From Paenibacillus sp. (GTDB taxonomy: Bacteria; Bacillota; Bacilli; Paenibacillales; Paenibacillaceae): a DNA stretch of 6,566 bases. The notes beneath the pieces were generated by a model that made no database searches, had not been told where the DNA came from, and saw only the letters and a list, made by a program, of their open reading frames with translations. Each line of letters opens with the position of its first letter. Position 1 is the first letter of the stretch. The DNA lies in NCBI GenBank assembly GCA_029256665.1, contig JAQSXN010000228.1:1-6566 (forward strand), given 5' to 3'. A program made the position numbers and the translations under genes. Positions 1 to 5,118 of the stretch are shown piece after piece.

Positions 1-589
1 CGTGATGATTACCAACAAAACGCTCCAGTATCGCAAGCTTGTCGTTGGTTAATGGACCGGCGTTGTCAAATTGCAGCACGGAATCGGATGGCAGCGGCCA
101 TGCAACCCTACGCGGGGCTAAGGAGCGTCGAAACTGTTCCCAATTGGCAAGCTTCCAGTCGTCGAGAGAGGAGGCTCGCGCAGAAATACGTTCGCGGTAG
201 TCATCTTCGGACGGCAGAGACACCATAATGACTTTGACGCTGACATCGGATGTCGTGGCGCCGATGCGATCAAGCTCGCTAGTCAGCCAGCCAGCATCTT
301 CGGTCTCTTTGGTAAACGGGCCGACGACGACCGAATCGAGTCCGAGAGCAAGCTGCTGCAGCGCGGCATCCATCGTGATGCGATATCCGAGCTCGCGGCA
401 ATGCTGCTTGTAAAAAGGGGAATCCCGATCGGACGGATCTTGACCCGCAAGCTTCATGATCGTTTCGGCTGCAGGACGCAGCAAGGTGTCCATATCCAGA
501 AAGGCGCCGCCGTGTTTACGCAGCCATGCTTCGGCAAGCGTTGTTTTGCCGGCACCCGCGGGGCCTAGAAAAAAGAGCAGCTTACGCAT
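1..589 (-). CDS. P-loop kinase / AAA-type ATPase, C-terminus cut by window edge
   Basis: The reading frame stays open from an ATG at 589-587 to the left edge, giving 196 residues without a stop, so the gene is partial at its C-terminus. A strong GGAGG lies 6 bases upstream of the ATG and fixes the start. A Walker A loop, GPAGAGKTT, sits at residues 9-17 directly after a hydrophobic first strand (LLFFL). LDMD at residues 31-34 resembles the acidic acceptor-site motif of small-molecule kinases and zeta-toxin-like P-loop proteins. Later come a hydrophobic strand (SVVVGPF, 86-92), a strand VKVIMVSL (118-125) and an Arg-rich lid-like segment (residues 132-138). The family is therefore an ATP-binding cytosolic phosphotransferase or NTPase. 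The substrate is unknown. It stands alone here, transcribed away from the AhpD-like gene. I am confident about the P-loop fold and not about the reaction. Confidence 0.85.
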   Translation of the reverse strand, partial: MRKLLFFLGPAGAGKTTLAEAWLRKHGGAFLDMDTLLRPAAETIMKLAGQDPSDRDSPFYKQHCRELGYRITMDAALQQLALGLDSVVVGPFTKETEDAGWLTSELDRIGATTSDVSVKVIMVSLPSEDDYRERISARASSLDDWKLANWEQFRRSLAPRRVAWPLPSDSVLQFDNAGPLTNDKLAILERFVGNHH

Positions 590-628
590 GACGAACCTCC
601 ATTCATAAGTGGTGCGGATGTATTGGTT

Positions 629-637
629 ATTATATCA
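629..637 (-). promoter_or_regulatory. Extended -10 promoter for the P-loop kinase gene
   Basis: Read on the minus strand this is TGATATAAT, a perfect TATAAT hexamer preceded by the TGn extension, about 40 bases upstream of the kinase ATG. The -35 hexamer at 17-bp spacing (CAATCT, 657-652) is poor, as is usual for extended -10 promoters. The predicted transcript would begin near 622 with a leader of about 33 bases that contains the GGAGG site. Confidence 0.55.
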
Positions 638-690
638 TTTGAAGATTAGAAAGATTGTTTCCGAGGAATAATGTCACAAACGGATGTCGC

Positions 691-710
691 GTACTGTCTT
701 ATAAGTGTAC
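691..710. promoter_or_regulatory. Candidate operator/-10 region upstream of the AhpD-like gene
   Basis: The segment is bounded by GTAC at 691-694 and GTAC at 707-710 and has the palindrome CTTATAAG (698-705) inside, which includes a -10-like TATAAG at 700-705. It ends 11 bases before the ribosome binding site. The layout resembles an operator over a promoter for a small redox-responsive repressor such as the HxlR or MarR type, but that is inference. No convincing -35 is visible, and the TTGTTT at 655-660 is badly spaced. TGTCTTATAAG (695-705) recurs inverted after the gene. Confidence 0.3.
695..705 (+). repeat. TGTCTTATAAG, left copy of an inverted pair
   Basis: This 11-base word recurs as its exact reverse complement at 1227-1237, so the AhpD-like gene is bracketed by an inverted pair. 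The left copy lies in the likely promoter region just before the ribosome binding site. Confidence 0.5.
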
Positions 711-735
711 AAACAATAAACAGGAGGTATCACTT

Positions 736-1215
736 ATGACACAGCGCATCAATTATATGGAGCAATCCCCGGAGCTTTTCAAAAAAATGCTGGACTTCAG
801 CATGGCCGAAAATAAAGGCGCCATCGAAGCGACGATTCTTCATCTGGTTCACATTAGAGCTTCGCAAATGAACGGCTGCGGATTCTGTCTGGACATGCAT
901 GTCAAACAAGCCAAGATCCACGGCGAAACCGAGCTTCGCCTCTACCACACGACGATATGGAGAGAATCGGAGCTGTTCACTCCGCGCGAGCGTGCCGCGC
1001 TGGCTTGGACGGAGATTCTGACCAAGCTTCCGGAGCATGGAGTCCCCGACGAAGTATATAACCGTGTTCGTGAACAATTCACGGAGAAAGAGCTTTCGGA
1101 TCTAACGTTCTCCGTCATGGCGATCAATGCTTGGAACCGAGTCAACGTTGCCTTCAAAACAGTGCCGGGCTCCGCTGACGCGGCGTACGGCTTGACGAAA
1201 GCCGGTCTTAGCTAA
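736..1215 (+). CDS. AhpD-like carboxymuconolactone decarboxylase family protein
   Basis: The product has 159 residues. The start is the ATG at 736, chosen because AGGAGG (722-727) lies 8 bases upstream; an in-frame TTG at 655 lacks such a site. The signature RASQMNGCGFCLDMH spans residues 41-55 and contains the C48-x2-C51-x3-H55 redox centre of the CMD/AhpD fold, followed by the usual KQAKIHGETELRLY helix and the family-typical WRES...FTPRERAALAWTE region (75-93). Relatives act as alkylhydroperoxidase-type thiol peroxidases or have unassigned roles in oxidative or electrophile stress. The paired cysteines favour redox chemistry over true lactone decarboxylation. The position where AhpD carries its proton-relay Glu, twelve residues before the first Cys, is His36 here. 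The gene appears monocistronic: candidate operator in front, strong terminator behind. The family is clear; the physiological substrate is unknown. Confidence 0.93.
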   Translation: MTQRINYMEQSPELFKKMLDFSMAENKGAIEATILHLVHIRASQMNGCGFCLDMHVKQAKIHGETELRLYHTTIWRESELFTPRERAALAWTEILTKLPEHGVPDEVYNRVREQFTEKELSDLTFSVMAINAWNRVNVAFKTVPGSADAAYGLTKAGLS

Positions 1216-1226
1216 ACTTTCGGCTC

Positions 1227-1237
1227 CTTATAAGACA
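1227..1237 (-). repeat. TGTCTTATAAG, right copy (inverted) of the pair
   Basis: Reverse-complement match to 695-705 over 11 bases. It lies between the stop codon of the AhpD-like gene and the main terminator stem, inside the loop and arms of the alternative 7-bp hairpin. It could be a second operator site or a chance match in AT-rich sequence. Confidence 0.5.
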
Positions 1238-1280
1238 AGGAGCGACAAATCGCGCATCATGCGGCTTGTCGCTCCTTTTT
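1237..1280 (+). terminator. Intrinsic terminator of the AhpD-like gene
   Basis: AAGGAGCGACAA (1237-1248) pairs perfectly over 12 bp with TTGTCGCTCCTT (1266-1277). The 17-base loop can add a short CGC/GCG stem, and the right arm runs into TTTTT (1276-1280). It begins 21 bases after the stop codon at 1215. On the minus strand the same stem is not followed by a T-run, so it should be one-directional, although it could still slow the convergent dehydrogenase transcript. Confidence 0.9.
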
Positions 1281-1317
1281 CAATTTACAGGAAAGTTTAA
1301 GATTTCACATACTGGGC

Positions 1318-2310
1318 CTATTTACGGATTCGGACCGGCTGTCCCGTTTCCATCGATTGATATCCGGCCAAAGCGACCGCCGCCGAACGCAAGCCGTCTT
1401 CTCCGCTAATCGGTACCCGCTCGCCCAGTCTGATGGCTTGAACGAACGCCCTTACCAGGTACAAATCCATGTTATCGCCCCAATAATTCCACTGACCCGC
1501 GCCGGCCTCTCGACAATATAGCTCATTGATTTGACCGAGGGCGTCCACGGACAACACCCCTTTGGTCCCGATGATTTCCAAAGTCACGTCGCCCCATGTG
1601 GGGAACGGAGATTTTCGGGACCAACTGGTATCCACTACGCCAAACGTTCCGTTCTCGAATGTTACATGAATCATGCCGGCATCGTCGACGCCGAGCGTTT
1701 CGTCGAACAGCGTGGCCGCATAAGCGTACACCTCTTCGGGATCGGAGCCCGTAATCCAGCGCATCAAGTCCATGACATGGACCGTGTGATCCAGTAGGGC
1801 GCCGCCTCCCGATAATTCGCGATCAACGAACCAGCCGCCGGGGGCCGTGCCGCGATTCGTTCCTTTGATGGCAACGATCTCCCCGATATCGCCGCGATCG
1901 ACCGCATTTTTGGCCTGCATAACGGCTGCCAAGTAGCGGCACGGGAATGCGGTCATTAATTGAACGTTATGGCTTCTGCAAGCCTCGATCATCGCATTCA
2001 TCTCGTCCATGCCGATTCCGAGAGGCTTCTCGCATAAGACGTGTACGCCTTTGTTCGCCGCGGCAATGGTGATTTCCGCATGGTATACGTTCTCAGAGCA
2101 GATGACGACGGCATCGAGCGGCTTCTCGAGAAGGGCGCGGTAATCCTCGTAATAGGCTATGCCGTGTTTATTGACGACGTCGGCGACTCTGCCGTGCTCG
2201 GGATCGGCAATGCCGATGATTTCCACCTCCGGAATGGAGAGAAGGGAGTTCAGATAGGAGAACGCATGTCCATGCGCAAAGCTGATCATGCCAATCTTCA
2301 ATTTATCCAT
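1318..2310 (-). CDS. Gfo/Idh/MocA family oxidoreductase with atypical nucleotide loop
   Basis: The product has 330 residues, the normal full length for the family. The start ATG (2310-2308) is preceded by AAAGGAG at a 9-base spacing and overlaps the stop of the upstream dehydrogenase by 8 bp, so translation is probably coupled. The N-terminal Rossmann domain (about 1-120) opens with IGMISFAHGHAFSYL (6-20), where the usual GxGxxG is replaced by a His-containing loop. Asp36 at the end of the second strand suits NAD(H) binding. The family lysine lies in CEKP (K95), and the catalytic-type DxxxH motif is in GGGALLDHTVHVMD (D174, H178). The C-terminal alpha/beta sheet domain follows. Relatives oxidise or reduce hydroxyls of sugars, inositols or glycosides in the cytosol. 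The exact substrate is unknown. An intact gene with all catalytic residues present. Confidence 0.92.
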   Translation of the reverse strand: MDKLKIGMISFAHGHAFSYLNSLLSIPEVEIIGIADPEHGRVADVVNKHGIAYYEDYRALLEKPLDAVVICSENVYHAEITIAAANKGVHVLCEKPLGIGMDEMNAMIEACRSHNVQLMTAFPCRYLAAVMQAKNAVDRGDIGEIVAIKGTNRGTAPGGWFVDRELSGGGALLDHTVHVMDLMRWITGSDPEEVYAYAATLFDETLGVDDAGMIHVTFENGTFGVVDTSWSRKSPFPTWGDVTLEIIGTKGVLSVDALGQINELYCREAGAGQWNYWGDNMDLYLVRAFVQAIRLGERVPISGEDGLRSAAVALAGYQSMETGQPVRIRK

Positions 2311-3292
2311 TGTCCTCTGCTCCTTTCAAATAAACGACTTTGCCCGTCAGAGCGCTTTCTTTGGCGGCCAGCGCCAGTTCAAGCGCTTTGAAAGCGTCAT
2401 CGGCCGTTACGATCGGCTTGTTGCCGTCGCGAACGCAGGCGAGAAAATGCTCCAGCTGCAGCTCGTAAGGACTGCGGAATCCCGGACTCTCCGAAATAAC
2501 GACGGAAGCGTTCGCATCGGCAGACGTTGCTTGCTTCACGATCTGCAAGGAGCTGCTCTTTAAACTATTGGTTCGAATGATGCCCTTGCTTCCTGCAATC
2601 TCCGCCTTCGTATGGAAGGGACCGGGATACCCCCAGTTCGACTCGACGTTCGCCACTGCGCCATTAACGAATCGGAGGGTGACGAGCGCGTAATCCAGAC
2701 CTTCCTTCCTGGCGTTCTTCGCATAGACGCTGACGACTTCGCCCATACATGCCCGGAGGAAGTCCAGATCATGAATCATAAGATCCATGATAACGCCGCC
2801 GCTGCAGGCATCGTCCGCAAACCAGCGGCCGGGATGGCCGCCGATTCGGCTGGCATGCGCGACGCCGGGGCGCCCGAGCTTCCCGCTTTCCAGCGTTTCA
2901 ATGATATTGGCATAATCCGGGAAGAAACGGACGACATGGCCGACAAACAGCCGGACGCCGTACTCTTCGCAGACCGCGATCATCTCCTTGGCATCTTCTG
3001 CGGCGAGCGCGATCGGCTTTTCGCAAATAATATGCTTTCTTGCTTTGGCCGCTTTAATCGTAAATTCCTTGTGCAGATAGGTAGGGAGCGCGATGCTGAT
3101 CACATCGAAATCCGCCTCTTCCAGCATTCGGTCGAAGGAGTCGTATGCCTTTGCACCCGTACGAGCGGCCAGCTTCTCCGCCATCTCGCCGCGCAGGTCG
3201 CAAACGCTTGTCAATTGGACATCCGCGAGCTTCGCGTAACAATCGGCATGTACGCCTCCCATGCCCCCGCAGCCCAACACCGCTACTTTCAT
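2303..3292 (-). CDS. Gfo/Idh/MocA family oxidoreductase, inositol dehydrogenase-like
   Basis: The product has 329 residues and is complete. The start ATG (3292-3290) is preceded by AAAGGGGAT at about 10 bases. The Rossmann domain starts with the classic VAVLGCGGMGGVHA (3-16, GxGxxG at 8-13), and Asp32 ends the second strand, suggesting NAD. The family EKP motif is at 91-93 with the catalytic Lys92, and GGVIMDLMIHDLDFL (165-179) supplies D170 and H174, the same spacing as the catalytic Asp and His of Bacillus inositol dehydrogenase. The C-terminal sheet domain occupies about 125-329. It is first in a two-gene minus-strand operon and diverges from a cupin-AraC regulator, so it is probably induced by a sugar or polyol. 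Inositol, glucosides and other sugars are all possible; the sequence does not distinguish them. The name inositol dehydrogenase would be over-precise. Confidence 0.94.
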   Translation of the reverse strand: MKVAVLGCGGMGGVHADCYAKLADVQLTSVCDLRGEMAEKLAARTGAKAYDSFDRMLEEADFDVISIALPTYLHKEFTIKAAKARKHIICEKPIALAAEDAKEMIAVCEEYGVRLFVGHVVRFFPDYANIIETLESGKLGRPGVAHASRIGGHPGRWFADDACSGGVIMDLMIHDLDFLRACMGEVVSVYAKNARKEGLDYALVTLRFVNGAVANVESNWGYPGPFHTKAEIAGSKGIIRTNSLKSSSLQIVKQATSADANASVVISESPGFRSPYELQLEHFLACVRDGNKPIVTADDAFKALELALAAKESALTGKVVYLKGAEDNG

Positions 3293-3312
3293 CGAAAAAC
3301 ATCCCCTTTGTC

Positions 3313-3328
3313 ATGAATTGATGAATTG
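3313..3328 (+). repeat. Tandem 8-bp repeat ATGAATTG x2
   Basis: ATGAATTG occurs twice with no gap (3313-3320 and 3321-3328). It falls at the predicted transcription start and leader of the dehydrogenase operon, just upstream of its ribosome binding site. Two copies may be chance or may mark a binding site; nothing else supports a role. Confidence 0.4.
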
Positions 3329-3333
3329 TCCTA

Positions 3334-3362
3334 ATCATACATGGATAAATGGGGGGCGTATA
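3334..3362 (-). promoter_or_regulatory. Candidate promoter of the dehydrogenase operon
   Basis: On the minus strand TATGAT (3339-3334) is a good -10 hexamer. At 17-bp spacing the -35 is TATACG (3362-3357), a poor match, with a C-tract in the spacer. A strong -10 with a weak -35 is typical of a promoter that needs an activator, and the ATGGAT inverted repeat at 3375-3390 lies just upstream of the -35, where an AraC protein would contact polymerase. Transcription would start near 3327. Confidence 0.45.
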
Positions 3363-3390
3363 TGCGATAATTTAATGGATTTGTATCCAT
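3341..3390. promoter_or_regulatory. ATGGAT box cluster, likely AraC-family operator
   Basis: Three copies of one box occur in the divergent gap. ATGGATA lies at 3341-3347 on the plus strand, ATGGATT at 3375-3381 on the plus strand, and ATGGATA at 3390-3384 on the minus strand. The last two form a perfect 6-bp inverted repeat, ATGGAT/ATCCAT, around TTGT. The first and second are direct repeats 34 bp apart, close to three helical turns. The pair at 3375-3390 sits upstream of the dehydrogenase -35 and near the predicted start of the regulator transcript, so one protein could activate the pair and repress itself. This is inference from position. Confidence 0.5.
3366..3371 (+). promoter_or_regulatory. 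Possible -10 hexamer for the AraC gene
   Basis: GATAAT matches the -10 consensus in five of six bases and lies about 60 bases before the AraC ATG. The hexamer 17 bp upstream (GGATAA, 3343-3348) is a weak -35. If used, transcription would start near 3378, inside the ATGGAT inverted repeat, which would fit autorepression. Confidence 0.3.
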
Positions 3391-3433
3391 ATTCAATATC
3401 GGGAAGCTATTCCTCACATTGCGAGGCGATGAC

Positions 3434-4333
3434 ATGGAGATCTTTAAGGAACCGATTCACTATCAAAATCCGCGGCTTTGTTTGAAGGTGTGGACTTTCA
3501 CGCAGCACAAAAGCGATTGGAAGCCCGAAAAATCCGTCGCTCCGCGCTGGCACTACCATAAGGAAGTGGAATTCATTATGGTTCTGGACGGCGTTCACGA
3601 GATGCATACGCTGAATGAATCACTGACCCTTGTGCCGGACGAGGTTATGGTCGTAGGCTCCAACCAGCTGCATCGCGGCTATACGCATCCGGATCATGAT
3701 GTCCGATACATCGTGCTGCATGTCGATTTCGAGCCGTATTTCGATCCCGCGACGATGAATTTCTCCAGCTCCTTCATTGAGGCGCTGCACCCGCTCGACG
3801 CGCTTAACGGGATGTTCCGCCGCAACCCGGAAGCTAGCCGCGAAGCCGGCATCGCCATTAGACGCATACATGACGAAGTCATGCGACGAAGGCATGGTTA
3901 CGAAATCGCGGTCAGCATGCTCATCAAGTCGCTTATGTTAACGTTGATTCGACATGACGAAGAAGGAATACTCTCTTCGCACGAGAAGCTGGATGCCCAG
4001 GTGCTAAGACCCGTCATCGCGCACGTGGACGAGAATCTCGGCGAACGAATAAGCATGACGGAGCTCAGCCGGCTCGCGGGCATGAGTTATGTGTATTTCT
4101 CCAAATATTTCAAGAGCAGAATGGGAATCTCCTTTACGGAATACGTGAATCGCAAACGCATCGCCAAAGCGTCGCGAATGCTTGCGATGGGGGATCGGAA
4201 AGTAACGGATATCGCCGCATCGGTCGGGCTTGAAAACATGGCGCATTTCTACGAGATGTTCCGTCGCTTTAACGGATGTACGCCCAAGCAATTCAAAAGC
4301 AGAATGCGCGGAGCTGCCATGCAGGACGAATAA
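3434..4333 (+). CDS. AraC family transcriptional regulator with N-terminal cupin domain
   Basis: The product has 299 residues, the usual length for cupin-AraC regulators of Paenibacillaceae. I chose the ATG at 3434, with GCGAGG 7 bases upstream, over the in-frame TTG at 3419, which has no site. The N-terminal part (about 20-110) is a cupin-like sensor: WHYHKEVEFIMVLDG (39-53) carries the HxHxxxE pattern and H80 follows in a later strand. A helical linker spans about 115-185. The C-terminal DNA-binding domain has two helix-turn-helix units, at about 206-227 (ISMTELSRLAGMSYVYFSKYF) and 256-279, ending with the family hallmark NGCTPKQFK (280-288). It diverges from the two dehydrogenases and is probably their activator, sensing a sugar or its oxidised product. 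The family is certain; target and ligand are inferred from neighbours. Confidence 0.95.
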   Translation: MEIFKEPIHYQNPRLCLKVWTFTQHKSDWKPEKSVAPRWHYHKEVEFIMVLDGVHEMHTLNESLTLVPDEVMVVGSNQLHRGYTHPDHDVRYIVLHVDFEPYFDPATMNFSSSFIEALHPLDALNGMFRRNPEASREAGIAIRRIHDEVMRRRHGYEIAVSMLIKSLMLTLIRHDEEGILSSHEKLDAQVLRPVIAHVDENLGERISMTELSRLAGMSYVYFSKYFKSRMGISFTEYVNRKRIAKASRMLAMGDRKVTDIAASVGLENMAHFYEMFRRFNGCTPKQFKSRMRGAAMQDE

Positions 4334-4399
4334 ATCGTCTACTTGATTTTCGGTTTTTACGGGAATACTAACGCGCGAATAAGGTCATGGAGGGATTAG

Positions 4400-4936
4400 A
4401 TGGATCGAAGCAGTCGCAAGGTTTCGTATGGTTATGTTGAAGAAAAGGATAACCGATCGGGAAAGGGGACGCTCGTGTATTACGATACGTTCCAAGACGT
4501 TACGGATCGGCAGTTGGAAGAGGCTGCTTTGCTGGCGGCCGAACGATCGTTCGCGAAGCTGGTCCTCTATCCGCTGCATGAGGAAACGGCGAAGCGCATG
4601 AGGAAGAGCCCGATCGAGCCTTACTACAAGCGCGTGGACCGATTGTTCGAATGGCGGGAGGAGAGAGCGGACGGCGATACGATTATCGTGGAGAATTGGG
4701 AGGGGAGACGAAAAAAATATACGCCGATCGAAGCCGCGCTTCGACATTTGGCGGACCAATATCCGCAGCCGATGTTTCTATATGTATCGCCGGAAACGGC
4801 AAACTCGTTCGCTTCGTTCCATTCGTTCGAAGAATGGATCGGCAAGATTCGTCTCGTCTTAACCGCGCCTCCGCCCGACGCGCATCCCAATCTGACAACA
4901 TACAGACATCGCTGGGAAGTCCCGGAGAACAGCTGA
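4400..4936 (+). CDS. Hypothetical protein, soluble, unrecognised
   Basis: The product has 178 residues. The ATG at 4400 follows GGAGGG (4389-4394) with a 5-base gap, an excellent start, and the gene closes on a terminator, so it is very likely real. I do not recognise the family. No signal peptide or membrane segment is present. The protein is highly charged and mixed alpha/beta, with helices likely at 37-52 (QLEEAALLAAERSF) and 108-120. Aromatic and His residues stand out in KLVLYPLHEETAKRM (53-67), RLFEWREER (81-89) and HSFEEWIGKIRLVL (141-154). No cysteine occurs, and no metal cluster or nucleotide loop is visible. It lies 66 bases after the AraC gene on the same strand with no clear terminator between, so read-through is possible, but its own promoter may lie in that gap. 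No function can be assigned. Confidence 0.82.
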   Translation: MDRSSRKVSYGYVEEKDNRSGKGTLVYYDTFQDVTDRQLEEAALLAAERSFAKLVLYPLHEETAKRMRKSPIEPYYKRVDRLFEWREERADGDTIIVENWEGRRKKYTPIEAALRHLADQYPQPMFLYVSPETANSFASFHSFEEWIGKIRLVLTAPPPDAHPNLTTYRHRWEVPENS

Positions 4937-4963
4937 TCGCTTCGGCTGTTTTTTGTTTTTTTT
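4928..4963 (+). terminator. Intrinsic terminator overlapping the stop of the hypothetical gene
   Basis: AACAGC (4928-4933) pairs with GCTGTT (4945-4950) around an 11-base loop that contains the TGA stop codon (4934-4936). A long T-rich run broken by a single G follows to 4963, and upstream A and G residues can extend the stem by pairing with it. The left arm lies inside the coding sequence, a compact arrangement common in Firmicutes. It separates the hypothetical gene from the transporter. Confidence 0.85.
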
Positions 4964-4968
4964 GTAAC

Positions 4969-4982
4969 TGCAAGCGCTTTAC
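4969..4982. promoter_or_regulatory. cre-like palindrome upstream of the transporter
   Basis: TGCAAGCGCTTTAC contains the self-complementary core AAGCGCTT and agrees with the ideal CcpA site TGAAAGCGCTTTCA at 11 of 14 positions; the mismatches are the third base and the last two. It lies just upstream of the predicted -35 of the transporter. A CcpA or another LacI-family protein could bind it. The poor right end makes this only a candidate. Confidence 0.35.
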
Positions 4983-4993
4983 TTCATTTCGGC

Positions 4994-5022
4994 TTCAAAA
5001 AACTATTGTAACTATAGATAAT
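4994..5022 (+). promoter_or_regulatory. Candidate promoter of the MFS transporter gene
   Basis: TTCAAA (4994-4999) and GATAAT (5017-5022) are separated by 17 bp and match the sigma-A hexamers at four and five of six bases. The transcript would start near 5029, giving a leader of about 90 bases. The surrounding DNA is rich in short repeats: GTAAC/GTTAC inverted (5008-5012, 5028-5032) and ACTATTG direct (5002-5008, 5031-5037), a plausible repressor-binding zone spanning the -10. Confidence 0.45.
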
Positions 5023-5045
5023 GCAGTGTTACTATTGGTTGCTGG

Positions 5046-5081
5046 GGGTAAGGATCGACCGGAGAGGAGTCGCGATAACCC
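5046..5081 (+). other. Imperfect hairpin in the transporter mRNA leader
   Basis: GGGT (5046-5049) can pair with ACCC (5078-5081) and ATCG (5054-5057) with CGAT (5073-5076), with an asymmetric internal bulge and a purine-rich loop GGAGAGGAG. No T-run follows, so it is not a terminator. It may be incidental or may influence expression. Confidence 0.2.
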
Positions 5082-5118
5082 TCGCAACAACTATTCTGTA
5101 TCAGGGGAAGTGAGAGTA

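Larger units (their letters stand above)
1213..1299. repeat. Nested inverted repeats around the terminator
   Basis: An outer 9-bp perfect inverted repeat, TAAACTTTC (1213-1221) with GAAAGTTTA (1291-1299), encloses the terminator stem. A third arm, GCTCCTT (1223-1229), can pair with AAGGAGC (1237-1243) across a 7-base loop, competing with the left half of the terminator. The left outer arm begins with the stop codon of the AhpD-like gene. Confidence 0.6.

Noticed and set aside
655..735. TTG-initiated N-terminal extension of the AhpD-like protein
   Set aside because: There is no ribosome binding site in front of 655, the added residues do not resemble the family, and the ATG at 736 has an ideal AGGAGG.
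2612..3316. Long plus-strand reading frame (234 codons) opposite the first dehydrogenase
   Set aside because: It is antisense to a complete Gfo/Idh/MocA gene with all catalytic motifs. Such shadows are common opposite GC-richer coding DNA, and no credible domain is seen.
3419..3433. TTG start for the AraC protein
   Set aside because: It would add only five residues and has no Shine-Dalgarno sequence, whereas the ATG at 3434 has GCGAGG at good spacing.
4334..4399. Terminator after the AraC gene
   Set aside because: Only a 5-bp AAATC/GATTT pairing near a short T-run is present, too weak to call. TTGATT (4343-4348) has no good -10 partner either.
5046..5081. Attenuator or riboswitch in the transporter leader
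   Set aside because: Only short imperfect pairings are visible, with no T-run and no mutually exclusive terminator or known aptamer core, so I list it only as a weak hairpin.
4651..5118. In-frame upstream extension of the transporter reading frame by 156 codons
   Set aside because: It overlaps the well-supported gene at 4400-4936 in another frame, runs through that gene's terminator and the promoter region, and translates to low-complexity sequence without membrane character. The ATG at 5119 has the ribosome binding site.
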